A stretch of 64,000 nt of DNA from Tilletia caries (Eukaryota; Basidiomycota; Exobasidiomycetes; Tilletiales; Tilletiaceae). The translations under genes were made by a program, and so were the position numbers. Under the pieces are notes generated by a model. It worked only from the letters and a program-made list of their open reading frames with translations. It searched no databases and was not told the DNA's origin. This document shows positions 29,844 through 42,477 of the stretch, in pieces (the first letter of the stretch is position 1; each line of letters starts with the position of its first letter). The stretch spans positions 1,116,001-1,180,000 of the forward strand of contig JALUTQ010000041.1 in the NCBI GenBank assembly GCA_032718865.1, in the 5' to 3' direction.

Positions 29844-32800
29844 GGTTGCTGAAATGGGTATGGACGGGATGGAGTGTGTTGGAAAGCGTGAAGCTGATGA
29901 GGACCGATGTCTGGGTGTGAGAGGGCGAAGAAGGGTGAGGAGAGGAGAGGAGAGGAGAGGGGGGAAGATGAGCGATGAGCGATTCGTGTCCTCCTTTATA
30001 TGTGCATACTGTCTTCCGGTGTCTGGCTGTGAAGCATTCGGGGTACGACGAGATTGTCAGCAATGACTGAAGTACGCCCCCTGGCTGGGGGCTGTGTCTG
30101 ATGCCCTGAGCATGTCGCCGAAGTCCGTCCGTCCCATCTCACAGGAGCCGGACTCGACACCAGAGGCCACTGGAGCCTGGACTCCGGAGGGAAGAGATTA
30201 GGCGATCAGGATTCAGGACTTGTCAGATGGTCGCGGCTGCCATGTACATACACAATCTCTCCGAAATTATTTGGGGTGGCCCCTTCAGGCTTCAGGCATG
30301 TACATACGTATGTAAACGTAACCCGCCGAACGCCCCGCGACCTTTGTTGTGCATTCTGCCTTCCGGGTGAAAGCGAGGCCCTGATCAGCTTTTCAGCCAT
30401 CCCATCTCCGTTGTCTCTGGCACTCGTCATCGAGATAAAGAGGCAGCGCGGCTGGTACATACTGTTTTCGAGTTTCTTTGCCGGCAATAAAAGCCGGCCG
30501 ACTCGGTCGAATCGTTTCTTGTCGCCGGGTGCATCTCTTCCCTCCAAGCTCTCCCTTCCTCCAAGCACAAGGGAAAACGAAGTGCAAGTTAAATGTTGGT
30601 GTGGAAGACGACGAGGCTCTTGGGGTGCCTTGTCAGAAGCATCTTGGCCACGTTGCTGAACAGCAGCGCAAAGGGTAGAGCTGTTGCACTCAGAGAAGGA
30701 CAGACGAAGAATAACGTTGCTGGGTCGGATTGAAGTTGTAGGCGGGTGCTGAATCTTCAGCTTGGCTGTTCAACTTCCCTGAAGCTAACTTGAAAACGTC
30801 CTACTCATGTGGATACCTGAGGAGTATGTATGTTTCTTTGGTCATGGAATGGAATGGATTGGAAATCTGAAACTGTGCCAGCCCGTCAGCTGCGAAACTT
30901 CAAGCTTCACGATGGAGTGTCGACGGAACGATCAGCATCGTTTACCATAATCGCGAAACGTTCCTATCGCCTTCCACGCCTCTTGTTCAGCATTCGGTCT
31001 GGCAAGATCGACCTTTAACAATCATAGACGGTGGGTATAAGCCGGTCTGCTCGTTAGCGGCTTCTCCCCCCGGCGGATCGGCAGGCGGGGCCCGCACTGG
31101 TGGAAGTTCCAAGCGTTCTGAGCGAACGATAGCACTGGGGACATGCACTTCAGCAAGCACGCCGACGTGTATCAGGCATATAACGCCAATGTACGCAGCT
31201 GTTTGTCGTTTGTGCCCTATTTGTACATCACACACGCGGATCAGAACAGGATAGCAGGGAAAAATGGATGCATTCCATGGACTAGAAATGATTACAGCGA
31301 AAGCAACGGTGCACGGTGCGGAATGCGGATGCTGCGGAAGGGGAGAGAGGGGAAGATGAACTGCAGAGGTGGAGAGCTGAAGGTAGGGACGATGTGCTGT
31401 AGAGCATGGGAGGAGAGAAGTCAGTGAGCAAGAGGGTTAGCAGCAGCAGCAGCAGATGAGGTTGGCTCAACTTGCAGCAGAGAAATATACGGAGAGAGGA
31501 TGGAGAGCGCTGCGGGAAGGGGGAAGAGCAGGAGCTGGTGGAAAGAAAGCAGAGCAACAACAGCAGCATAAACGAGTCAGCCAGGTGAGGGAGGATGACG
31601 GGGTCGAGCATGTCGCGTGCTACGACCGGCGTGCGCGACGGAGGAGAGGGAAAGATGTCAGACTTACACGCTGTGCTTGCCTTGCTGTCGTATCTACAGA
31701 AAGAGGAGAGAAGAAAAGCATGAGAGAAGGAGCGCGCTGAGATGACCACTCAGGAGAGAGACGAGATGGAAGGAATGGGGAAGGGTGCGGAACTCACGTG
31801 AAGCTGTCGACGATGATCTTGATGTGATGTGGACTGTTGTGAAGATGGAGTGAAAGCGGTGATGGTGTGATGGCGATGATGATGGCGATGATGTGATGTC
31901 GGAGAGTGGGAGGGAAGAAGGAAGAGAGATAGAGAAAAGAGGGAAGAGAAGAATAGGTCTGGAAGGTTTCGAGGCCGTGGGTGAAGTGAGAATAAAGCTA
32001 CGCCAACGCGTCAACGCCCCGGCAACACTTGGCATGTCCCCCTTTCTGAGAGGAAATGATATGTGCACGTTAGCCGTAAGTTGAACGGGGTTTGAATTTG
32101 TCATCTCTCACGCAGAGGGCGAGAGACCAGCGGCGACATGTCGAAAAACTCATGTATGTCGCGGATAGGAGTTGTGGGCGGCGACAGCCCCATCAGACTA
32201 CTCACCAAGTAAGGCTGGTAGAATGGAATACATATGTACGTGTGCAGGAAGGAAGCGGTAAGGGTATGAAAGAACGTAAGAGTGTGATTGGGTGTCGAGA
32301 AGAGAGAAAGAAAGGAAAGAGTACATGCTCTTTACAGGAAATCAGCAGAGTGGCTGGGAGTCGTCAAGGAAATGTAAGCCTCGTTCGCTACGTTCCTGTC
32401 TGACGATGCTGTTAGTAAGTGTGAGGGTTTCCAGAGCACAGAATGTACTCAGGGTTTGGGCTTAGAGCACCAAAACGTGCTCGCAGGTCGATGCAGCTTC
32501 CCCGGAGCGTACCGGGGCGCAACCGCAGACGCGATTTGCGAAGGGGAGGAACGACTGGGGAGGTGGGTGGGGTCTTGAATCCAGCGTGGAGTGAGCAAGT
32601 CGAGCGACGTGGTGGTAAGAGGTCTCGACGCATGCCGTCTCATCAGAAAATGTATGACAATTTGCAGTTGACAAGTAACAATGTGGAAAGGGGGTCTCGA
32701 GTGACCCTCTGTACATACTGTAGGGCGATAGAGTCTTCTCAACAACAACTCCTCTTTCCTCCAGGCAGCTGGACTTGCTCGCCGTTGCTCATTGATCTCC

Positions 32801-33151
32801 TCCTTTTTGGCGTCTCTCTGCACTATCAGCTGGCTCCTTAATGGTCCCACTTCTGACGACGTAAGCCTCTGGCGATGGAAAGGGAAAAAAGGTGCTTCAT
32901 GTCCTATCTCGAAGACGTCGCTGGATCGCGTTGGCAGAGGGGGAAATCATGATGGATACAAAAGGCTGGAGATGTCTCCACCAGAGGAAAAGACAAGACG
33001 GGAGTACGAAGCAAAATAGCCAAAACCATTGGAAGCTGGGAGAAGATGGGGGAAACTGGGACTGTGCTTCAATTCCCCAGCGACCAGTATGGGAGCCTGC
33101 AGCATCAGGCGTCGGGATGTCTGACGACGTGCGCAGCTGGGCGTCTGCCCC
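29844..33151. other. unit A spacer, 3.3 kb, no gene supported
   Basis: A TATA-like box for locus 1 lies at 29994-30001 (minus strand ATATAAAG). The rest has many short frames but none with a motif. GT-AG-like borders on the minus strand between 31.3 and 31.9 kb could define a small multi-exon transcript, for which I find no ATG-led frame. Purine-rich and GATGATG-rich patches occur near 31.4-31.95 kb. Confidence 0.35.
29994..30001 (-). promoter_or_regulatory. TATA box, hairpin-peptide locus 1
   Basis: ATATAAAG on the minus strand, about 150 bp upstream of the ATG at 29843. The same box and its flanks are conserved at the other two loci (about 36,451 and 43,007). Confidence 0.55.
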
Positions 33152-33759
33152 TCAGAAAGAGCAGATCACGTCGCCCTTCTCGCCTCGGTTCCCCTTGCGG
33201 CATGAAACTGGGCGAGGGGATTGGATGATAATCCTGCCTTCGCCATCTTCCTTGAGTCGGATCTCGGAATAGGCCCAACTTCCCTTGCTGGTTGACGAAT
33301 GGGGAAGATGCTCGTCAGTACGTCTACTTGGAGTGCAACAAGAAGTCGCAAGAGGCTGACGAGTACTTACGTCGTGGTGTTGGCTGCAGCATAGGCTTCC
33401 TGATTGGTGGAAGGGAATTATTTGTAAGAAGTAAGTTCTGAGGCATATGTGAACTTCAGCGGAACGTCTCTCACATCGTCTACACGCGAGATGGTGAACG
33501 CCTGAAGATTCGAGTCAAAAACCTTGAGGCTCGAGGACGATGCGATAAAGTCGTCTTTCCAGAGCAGCTTCGCGTTGCCGGAGACTTTGCCAAGTTTGTC
33601 GACGACACCATTGATGTCTTCCGAGACGTAATCGCCATTGTAGCCGCCCGAGCCGGCCTGGAAGTTGTGCTGAATGCTTGTTCCAGACGTGGAGACAGCA
33701 GCTGCAGCTACCATAGCGGCGCCGAGGACGAGAGAAGTGATGAAACGGCTGAAAGACAT
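33152..33759 (-). CDS. small secreted protein, copy 1 (149 residues)
   Basis: Three exons, 33475-33759, 33371-33399 and 33152-33287, join in phase; the middle exon is only 29 nt. The start ATG at 33759 opens a signal peptide (MSFSRFITSLVLGAAMVAAA). The mature part is Ser/Gly-rich (QAGSGGYNGDYVSEDINGVV), has one N-glycosylation sequon (NTT), and ends in a basic region with two cysteines (SCRKGN ... VICSF). Reading exon 1 on without splicing gives a 113-residue form, but the gtgaga donor, the small exon and the phase-compatible third exon make the spliced form better. A TATA-like CATAAAAAG stands near 33,900. No family recognised. An identical copy is at 39614-40221. Confidence 0.7.
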
Positions 33760-35948
33760 ATCGGCGTGCTTTGGAGTTGAGGCCTGAACGTTTGGAGAGT
33801 GAAGTAACGGCGAGAGTGGAAAGCAAAGAAGGCTGGTGAAGGTAGTGTTTGGGTGTGGGATAGGGAGGATTGAGAGTTCAGCCAGATCAGACTGCCTTTT
33901 TATGCGTTTCAGGAAGAACTTCGGCCTTGGGAACAGATGTGTCGTTTCCCGCTGAATGACTGCATAGCTTATACACGAGAACCCGAGGCAAAGTGAGAGG
34001 CGAGTTGTCAGAAAGCGTGGGATGAGGTATCATACATACCAGAGTTGCGGCTTTGACCCATGGGAAACTTTCAGGGCGAGTAGCAGCCGGAGACTTGCGC
34101 GCGCCACACCTGTTCCGGGCTGAGCATTTTCTCACTTGGGTGGGCGGTGGGCTGGCCTAGCGTTAATAAGATATTTCACATAAAAGAAATATAATAGCAC
34201 GATGCACGAAGCCAAGTATATATGAGCAACCGGACCAAGCTGCAGGGAACGTTCGCGTAGTATATTATATAGTCTCAGCAGTCAGTATTAAATAAGTCAG
34301 GCCACAGTGCAAGTGAATGAGGTGGTAGCGCTGCGAACTATCATCCTTCAGGAGAGGAGGAAGCGCGCGCACCGTGCAAAGGCTGTTCCATCCGTCAGGA
34401 GAGAAGAGGAAGCGCGCGTCTTCCGTGTAAAAGGCTGCAAGTGTATACACCGCCGTCCGTTTCACAGCCTCCTGGCCTCCTGAGATGATCACCAGGATGT
34501 TATATAGAGGAGGGTCCGGGTCTTATGACCCACTTGATTGCAGCTCGCCGCCGACAATTGAGACCCTCCAGGCGAAAACATCATTAGGATGCTCTTGTCT
34601 AAATTGATGTTTTTCTTACGCCAGAAATCGTCCGCTCCTCTGGAGAGGCTTCAACATATGATCCTGGGATGTTCCTCTAAAGATAGACCACATTTACGCT
34701 TGACTCAAGCATCCTCACAGTAGCTGAGCGAGATGGCCCACAAACACGCTTGTACTCAGCTGTCCTCACATGCTCAGCCATAGGTGTTTAATACATGTCA
34801 TCTCAGCTATAATTGGCTACGGAGGGATTTGATTGTGATAGTGTACAGAAGAGAATGAGCCTGCAGCCAAGCGGGAGGAGAGAGAGAAAGGGATCAGCAT
34901 CGAAAGTTGGGCCTGAGGGAATAGGCTGCATTAGAAGGAAAAGTGAAAACAAGAAGGAGATGTATCAAAGAGAAGGGGAGGAGCTGTATCAGAAGGGAGG
35001 GAGAAAAGCAGATTGGATGGGAGAGCTGGATAATAAAAGGAAGGGGCCTGTCTTGGATGAATAGGGGAGGAGGAGGGCCGAGACGCATCGGAGACAGGAA
35101 TCGACGCATCCACAGAAAGACTGAGTCATATACGAGCTGCATGAGGGAGAGGGAGAGGGAGAGGGAGAGAATAGCTCGGAGTAGGAGAAGCTCACCGGAA
35201 GAGGGGACTTTCAAGACGCTGAAGGCCGTCAAGCGTCAAAAACGAAGTGAGACAGTCAGCAGTGCGTAGGATGAGAGGAGATACTCACCTTGGTGTGCTC
35301 CGCTGCTGTAGAAAGATGTCGATGCACGGAAGAGGGAAGATGGTAATGTTGATTAGGAATGGTGGTGATGGTGGTGAGGAAGAAGAGGAAGAGGAAGGGG
35401 AAGAGGAAGGGGAAGAGGAGAAGAAGGAGGGGGAAAAAAGAGGAAGAGGGGGCTGTGATTGCAGAGTGAAGTATTCTCAGAACGATGTGGGCGTGGGAAA
35501 CGGCCGAGTACGACACATTTTAAAAATCTCATTCGTGGAATGATTTTCACGTTTCATCGGTTCATGTTCTTGTTCTCATCACGTTTACAGATTGTCGTTA
35601 GCCTTTCTCGTAAAGGTTCTTTCTGCTGTTGGAGAAAAGGCATGCAGCCTGATCAGAACCAGTGATGGCCCAGTTCGTCCTAGAAGGCCCGAGAGACAAC
35701 AGCCAGACGTATGTATACAGTCCGTCTTTCAGACCGCCGCGAGTGTGTGGGAAGGAGGCATGGGAGTGGTTTTGAATTGATGAAGAGCACGAGGGCCAGG
35801 ATAGCGAACAGAGTTGGCGTCTGAGGCTTGGGGCCAGGGATGCGAACGTCGAGGCCTTACAAGGCACGAGAAGTCGGAGAAGCGGGGAGAAAGTATAGAT
35901 GATGCAGGCTGAACACGATGAATGACCACGAGGTGTCCCCGAGCGTTC
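33760..35948. other. unit A right part: AT-rich spacer and simple repeats
   Basis: 34.14-34.80 kb is clearly AT-richer than its surroundings and contains an imperfect direct repeat of about 50 bp (around 34,330-34,440) with GAAGCGCGCG words. 35.14-35.17 kb holds a GAGAGG microsatellite and 35.38-35.45 kb a GAAGAGG/GGGGAAGAGG run. Minus-strand splice-like borders (35.28, 35.22-35.19 kb) join compatible frames but without an ATG. From about 35,560 it is the downstream flank of peptide locus 2. Confidence 0.35.
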
Positions 35949-36015
35949 GGCGTACGTGCGTGCTTGAGGATGCCTGTTTTCGGACGACGAAGTCGCTTAG
36001 ATTGTGAGAGATCGA

Positions 36016-36300
36016 TCAGCAGATTTGGTTGCAAATGCTTGCGTCTTTAGTTGTCCTCATGCATTGCGGGAAGCAGAGCTTTGATGCAGAATCGTTCTCA
36101 GTGTCAGCGGAGTCAACATTGTTTTGTGTTTTGAACGGGTGAGCCCGCCCGCTACTCACTGGGTCACCGTGGTGAAAATGTGTATCGTGAGGGACATGGT
36201 GAGGAGCATGGAAACGGTCAGGGACACGGTCGTTACCGTCAGCGACGGCGAAGGTGGCAAGGCCCTAGAAGCAGAGTGCGAGGCTGAAGGCGAGCTTCAT
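36016..36300 (-). pseudogene. hairpin-peptide locus 2, same premature stop as locus 1
   Basis: Exons 36160-36300 and 36016-36078, identical in coding sequence to locus 1, including the TAG at codon 12 of the signal peptide. The nonsense change therefore predates the duplication. Its downstream flank (35,560-35,948) matches locus 3 rather than locus 1, so the transcription unit as a whole is a chimera made by the crossover. Confidence 0.75.
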
Positions 36301-39300
36301 GGTTGCTGAAATGGGTATGGACGGGATGGAGTGTGTTGGAAAGCGTGAAGCTGATGAGGACCGATGTCTGGGTGTGAGAGGGCGAAGAAGGGTGAGGAGA
36401 GGAGAGGAGAGGAGAGGGGGGAAGATGAGCGATGAGCGATTCGTGTCCTCCTTTATATGTGCATACTGTCTTCCGGTGTCTGGCTGTGAAGCATTCGGGG
36501 TACGACGAGATTGTCAGCAATGACTGAAGTACGCCCCCCTGGCTGGGGGCTGTGTCTGATGCCCTGAGCATGTCGCCGAAGTCCGTCCGTCCCATCTCAC
36601 AGGAGCCGGACTCGACACCAGAGGCCACTGGAGCCTGGACTCCGGAGGGAAGAGATCAGGCGATCAGGATTCAGGACTTGTCAGATGGTCGCGGCTGCCA
36701 TGTACATACACAATCTCTCCGAAATTATTTGGGGTGGCCCCTTCAGGCTTCAGGCATGTACATACGTATGTAAACGTAACCCGCCGAACGCCCCGCGACC
36801 TTTGTTGTGCATTCTGCCTTCCGGGTGAAAGCGAGGCCCTGATCAGCTTTTCAGCCATCCCATCTCCGTTGTCTCTGGCACTCGTCATCGAGATAAAGAG
36901 GCAGCGCGGCTGGTACATACTGTTTTCGAGTTTCTTTGCCGGCAATAAAAGCCGGCCGACTCGGTCGAATCGTTTCTTGTCGCCGGGTGCATCTCTTCCC
37001 TCCAAGCTCTCCCTTCCTCCAAGCACAAGGGAAAACGAAGTGCAAGTTAAATGTTGGTGTGGAAGACGACGAGGCTCTTGGGGTGCCTTGTCAGAAGCAT
37101 CTTGGCCACGTTGCTGAACAGCAGCGCAAAGGGTAGAGCTGTTGCACTCAGAGAAGGACAGACGAAGAATAACGTTGCTGGGTCGGATTGAAGTTGTAGG
37201 CGGGTGCTGAATCTTCAGCTTGGCTGTTCAACTTCCCTGAAGCTAACTTGAAAACGTTCTACTCATGTGGATACCTGAGGAGTATGTATGTTTCTTTGGT
37301 CATGGAATGGAATGGATTGGAAATCTGAAACTGTGCCAGCCCGTCAGCTGCGAAACTTCAAGCTTCACGATGGAGTGTCGACGGAACGATCAGCATCGTT
37401 TACCATAATCGCGAAACGTTCCTATCGCCTTCCACGCCTCTTGTTCAGCATTCGGTCTGGCAAGATCGACCTTTAACAATCATAGACGGTGGGTATAAGC
37501 CGGTCTGCTCGTTAGCGGCTTCTCCCCCGGCGGATCGGCAGGCGGGGCCCGCACTGGTGGAAGTTCCAAGCGTTCTGAGCGAACGATAGCACTGGGGACA
37601 TGCACTTCAGCAAGCACGCCGACGTGTATCAGGCATATAACGCCAATGTACGCAGCTGTTTGTCGTTTGTGCCCTATTTGTACATCACACACGCGGATCA
37701 GAACAGGATAGCAGGGAAAAATGGATGCATTCCATGGACTAGAAATGATTACAGCGAAAGCAACGGTGCACGGTGCGGAATGCGGATGCTGCGGAAGGGG
37801 AGAGAGGGGAAGATGAACTGCAGAGGTGGAGAGCTGAAGGTAGGGACGATGTGCTGTAGAGCATGGGAGGAGAGAAGTCAGTGAGCAAGAGGGTTAGCAG
37901 CAGCAGCAGCAGATGAGGTTGGCTCAACTTGCAGCAGAGAAATATACGGAGAGAGGATGGAGAGCGCTGCGGGAAGGGGGAAGAGCAGGAGCTGGTGGAA
38001 AGAAAGCAGAGCAACAACAGCAGCATAAACGAGTCAGCCAGGTGAGGGAGGATGACGGGGTCGAGCATGTCGCGTGCTACGACCGGCGTGCGCGACGGAG
38101 GAGAGGGAAAGATGTCAGACTTACACGCTGTGCTTGCCTTGCTGTCGTATCTACAGAAAGAGGAGAGAAGAAAAGCATGAGAGAAGGAGCGCGCTGAGAT
38201 GACCACTCAGGAGAGAGACGAGATGGAAGGAATGGGGAAGGGTGCGGAACTCACGTGAAGCTGTCGACGATGATCTTGATGTGATGTGGACTGTTGTGAA
38301 GATGGAGTGAAAGCGGTGATGGTGTGATGGCGATGATGATGGCGATGATGTGATGTCGGAGAGTGGGAGGGAAGAAGGAAGAGAGATAGAGAAAAGAGGG
38401 AAGAGAAGAATAGGTCTGGAAGGTTTCGAGGCCGTGGGTGAAGTGAGAATAAAGCTACGCCAACGCGTCAACGCCCCGGCAACACTTGGCATGTCCCCCT
38501 TTCTGAGAGGAAATGATATGTGCACGTTAGCCGTAAGTTGAACGGGGTTTGAATTTGTCATCTCTCACGCAGAGGGCGAGAGACCAGCGGCGACATGTCG
38601 AAAAACTCATGTATGTCGCGGATAGGAGTTGTGGGCGGCGACAGCCCCATCAGACTACTCACCAAGTAAGGCTGGTAGAATGGAATACATATGTACGTGT
38701 GCAGGAAGGAAGCGGTAAGGGTATGAAAGAACGTAAGAGTGTGATTGGGTGTCGAGAAGAGAGAAAGAAAGGAAAGAGTACATGCTCTTTACAGGAAATC
38801 AGCAGAGTGGCTGGGAGTCGTCAAGGAAATGTAAGCCTCGTTCGCTACGTTCCTGTCTGACGATGCTGTTAGTAAGTGTGAGGGTTTCCAGAGCACAGAA
38901 TGTACTCAGGGTTTGGGCTTAGAGCACCAAAACGTGCTCGCAGGTCGATGCAGCTTCCCCGGAGCGTACCGGGGCGCAACCGCAGACGCGATTTGCGAAG
39001 GGGAGGAACGACTGGGGAGGTGGGTGGGGTCTTGAATCCAGCGTGGAGTGAGCAAGTCGAGCGACGTGGTGGTAAGAGGTCTCGACGCATGCCGTCTCAT
39101 CAGAAAATGTATGACAATTTGCAGTTGACAAGTAACAATGTGGAAAGGGGGGGGGTCTCGAGTGACCCTCTGTACATACTGTAGGGCGATAGAGTCTTCT
39201 CAACAACAACTCCTCTTTCCTCCAGGCAGCTGGACTTGCTCGCCGTTGCTCATTGATCTCCTCCTTTTTGGCGTCTCTCTGCACTATCAGCTGGCTCCTT

Positions 39301-39613
39301 AATGGTCCCACTTCTGACGACGTAAGCCTCTGGCGATGGAAAGGGAAAAAAGGTGCTTCATGTCCTATCTCGAAGACGTCGCTGGATCGCGTTGGCAGAG
39401 GGGGAAATCATGATGGATACAAAAGGCTGGAGATGTCTCCACCAGAGGAAAAAGACAAGACGGGAGTACGAAGCAAAATAGCCAAAACCATTGGAAGCTG
39501 GGAGAAGATGGGGGAAACTGGGACTGTGCTTCAATTCCCCAGCGACCAGTATGGGAGCCTGCAGCATCAGGCGTCGGGATGTCTGACGACGTGCGCAGCT
39601 GGGCGTCTGCCCC
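36301..39613. other. unit B spacer, no gene supported
   Basis: Copy of 29844-33151 with the same content: a TATA box for locus 2 near 36,451-36,458, purine-rich patches, and no ATG-led gene. The G run near 39,149 is longer than in unit A. Confidence 0.35.
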
Positions 39614-40221
39614 TCAGAAAGAGCAGATCACGTCGCCCTTCTCGCCTCGGTTCCCCTTGCGGCATGAAACTGGGCGAGGGGATTGGATGATAATCCTGCC
39701 TTCGCCATCTTCCTTGAGTCGGATCTCGGAATAGGCCCAACTTCCCTTGCTGGTTGACGAATGGGGAAGATGCTCGTCAGTACGTCTACTTGGAGTGCAA
39801 CAAGAAGTCGCAAGAGGCTGACGAGTACTTACGTCGTGGTGTTGGCTGCAGCATAGGCTTCCTGATTGGTGGAAGGGAATTATTTGTAAGAAGTAAGTTC
39901 TGAGGCATATGTGAACTTCAGCGGAACGTCTCTCACATCGTCTACACGCGAGATGGTGAACGCCTGAAGATTCGAGTCAAAAACCTTGAGGCTCGAGGAC
40001 GATGCGATAAAGTCGTCTTTCCAGAGCAGCTTCGCGTTGCCGGAGACTTTGCCAAGTTTGTCGACGACACCATTGATGTCTTCCGAGACGTAATCGCCAT
40101 TGTAGCCGCCCGAGCCGGCCTGGAAGTTGTGCTGAATGCTTGTTCCAGACGTGGAGACAGCAGCTGCAGCTACCATAGCGGCGCCGAGGACGAGAGAAGT
40201 GATGAAACGGCTGAAAGACAT
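39614..40221 (-). CDS. small secreted protein, copy 2 (149 residues)
   Basis: Exact second copy of the gene at 33152-33759, with exons 39937-40221, 39833-39861 and 39614-39749 and the same signal peptide, 29-nt middle exon and cysteine pair. No coding difference from copy 1 was seen, so the duplication has doubled the dose of an apparently functional secreted-protein gene. Function unknown. Confidence 0.7.
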
Positions 40222-42477
40222 ATCGGCGTGCTTTGGAGTTGAGGCCTGAACGTTTGGAGAGTGAAGTAACGGCGAGAGTGGAAAGCAAAGAAGGCTGGTG
40301 AAGGTAGTGTTTGGGTGTGGGATAGGGAGGATTGAGAGTTCAGCCAGATCAGACTGCCTTTTTATGCGTTTCAGGAAGAACTTCGGCCTTGGGAACAGAT
40401 GTGTCGTTTCCCGCTGAATGACTGCATAGCTTATACACGAGAACCCGAGGCAAAGTGAGAGGCGAGTTGTCAGAAAGCGTGGGATGAGGTATCATACATA
40501 CCAGAGTTGCGGCTTTGACCCATGGGAAACTTTCAGGGCGAGTAGCAGCCGGAGACTTGCGCGCGCCACACCTGTTCCGGGCTGAGCATTTTCTCACTTG
40601 GGTGGGCGGTGGGCTGGCCTAGCGTTAATAAGATATTTCACATAAAAGAAATATAATAGCACGATGCACGAAGCCAAGTATATATGAGCAACCGGACCAA
40701 GCTGCAGGGAACGTTCGCGTAGTATATTATATAGTCTCAGCAGTCAGTATTAAATAAGTCAGGCCACAGTGCAAGTGAATGAGGTGGTAGCGCTGCGAAC
40801 TATCATCCTTCAGGAGAGGAGGAAGCGCGCGCACCGTGCAAAGGCTGTTCCATCCGTCAGGAGAGAAGAGGAAGCGCGCGTCTTCCGTGTAAAAGGCTGC
40901 AAGTGTATACACCGCCGTCCGTTTCACAGCCTCCTGGCCTCCTGAGATGATCACCAGGATGTTATATAGAGGAGGGTCCGGGTCTTATGACCCACTTGAT
41001 TGCAGCTCGCCGCCGACAATTGAGACCCTCCAGGCGAAAACATCATTAGGATGCTCTTGTCTAAATTGATGTTTTTCTTACGCCAGAAATCGTCCGCTCC
41101 TCTGGAGAGGCTTCAACATATGATCCTGGGATGTTCCTCTAAAGATAGACCACATTTACGCTTGACTCAAGCATCCTCACAGTAGCTGAGCGAGATGGCC
41201 CACAAACACGCTTGTACTCAGCTGTCCTCACATGCTCAGCCATAGGTGTTTAATACATGTCATCTCAGCTATAATTGGCTACGGAGGGATTTGATTGTGA
41301 TAGTGTACAGAAGAGAATGAGCCTGCAGCCAAGCGGGAGGAGAGAGAGAAAGGGATCAGCATCGAAAGTTGGGCCTGAGGGAATAGGCTGCATTAGAAGG
41401 AAAAGTGAAAACAAGAAGGAGATGTATCAAAGAGAAGGGGAGGAGCTGTATCAGAAGGGAGGGAGAAAAGCAGATTGGATGGGAGAGCTGGATAATAAAA
41501 GGAAGGGGCCTGTCTTGGATGAATAGGGGAGGAGGAGGGCCGAGACGCATCGGAGACAGGAATCGACGCATCCACAGAAAGACTGAGTCATATACGAGCT
41601 GCATGAGGGAGAGGGAGAGGGAGAGGGAGAGAATAGCTCGGAGTAGGAGAAGCTCACCGGAAGAGGGGACTTTCAAGACGCTGAAGGCCGTCAAGCGTCA
41701 AAAACGAAGTGAGACAGTCAGCAGTGCGTAGGATGAGAGGAGATACTCACCTTGGTGTGCTCCGCTGCTGTAGAAAGATGTCGATGCACGGAAGAGGGAA
41801 GATGGTAATGTTGATTAGGAATGGTGGTGATGGTGGTGAGGAAGAAGAGGAAGAGGAAGGGGAAGAGGAAGGGGAAGAGGAGAAGAAGGAGGGGGAAAAA
41901 AGAGGAAGAGGGGGCTGTGATTGCAGAGTGAAGTATTCTCAGAACGATGTGGGCGTGGGAAACGGCCGAGTACGACACATTTTAAAAATCTCATTCGTGG
42001 AATGAATTTCACGTTTCATCGGTTCATGTTCTTGTTCTCATCACGTTTACAGATTGTCGTTAGCCTTTCTCGTAAAGGTTCTTTCTGCTGTTGGAGAAAA
42101 GGCATGCAGCCTGATCAGAACCAGTGATGGCCCAGTTCGTCCTAGAAGGCCCGAGAGACAACAGCCAGACGTATGTATACAGTCCGTCTTTCAGACCGCC
42201 GCGAGTGTGTGGGAAGGAGGCATGGGAGTGGTTTTGAATTGATGAAGAGCACGAGGGCCAGGATAGCGAACAGAGTTGGCGTCTGAGGCTTGGGGCCAGG
42301 GATGCGAACGTCGAGGCCTTACAAGGCACGAGAAGTCGGAGAAGCGGGGAGAAAGTATAGATGATGCAGGCTGAACACGATGAATGACCACGAGGTGTCC
42401 CCGAGCGTTCGGCGTACGTGCGTGCTTGAGGATGCCTGTTGTCGTTCCACAAGGTCGCTCCAATTGTGAGGAGTCGA
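40222..42477. other. unit B right part and downstream flank of peptide locus 3
   Basis: Copy of 33760-35948 (AT-rich spacer, simple repeats). From about 42,020 to 42,440 it is identical to 35,560-35,978. After 42,440 the sequence departs from units A and B and is unique to locus 3. Confidence 0.4.

Larger units (their letters stand above)
29491..35948. repeat. tandem duplication, unit A (6,458 bp)
   Basis: This stretch is repeated nearly base for base at 35949-42410, with offset drifting from 6,458 to 6,462. I see only a handful of differences, for example one base near 30,205, one near 30,798, one near 35,544, and length changes in runs of C, G or T near 29,665, 30,070, 31,070 and 32,690. 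The unit carries hairpin-peptide locus 1, a 149-residue secreted protein gene, AT-richer spacer near 34.1-34.8 kb and simple repeats. It begins in the 30-bp word shared by all three peptide loci (29491-29520). Confidence 0.92.
35949..42410. repeat. tandem duplication, unit B (6,462 bp)
   Basis: Near-identical second copy of 29491-35948, in direct orientation and without spacer. It carries hairpin-peptide locus 2 (36016-36300) and the second copy of the secreted-protein gene (39614-40221). Its left edge and the following third locus share the 30-bp word at 35949-35978 and 42411-42440. Confidence 0.92.

Noticed and set aside
31282..31749. 155-codon minus-strand frame rich in Leu and Ser, duplicated at 37739-38206
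   Set aside because: It runs through splice-like borders and polypyrimidine tracts and has no ATG-led, motif-bearing product. Treated as spacer.
35256..35516. possible minus-strand three-exon transcript (also in unit B)
   Set aside because: Donor and acceptor sites and phases are compatible, but the first exon has no ATG and the product is low complexity.
29491..42410. CRISPR-like or LTR interpretation of the long repeats
   Set aside because: The repeats are two direct 6.46-kb units with genes inside and no spacer pattern, primer-binding site, polypurine tract or polymerase. Unequal crossing over explains them fully.
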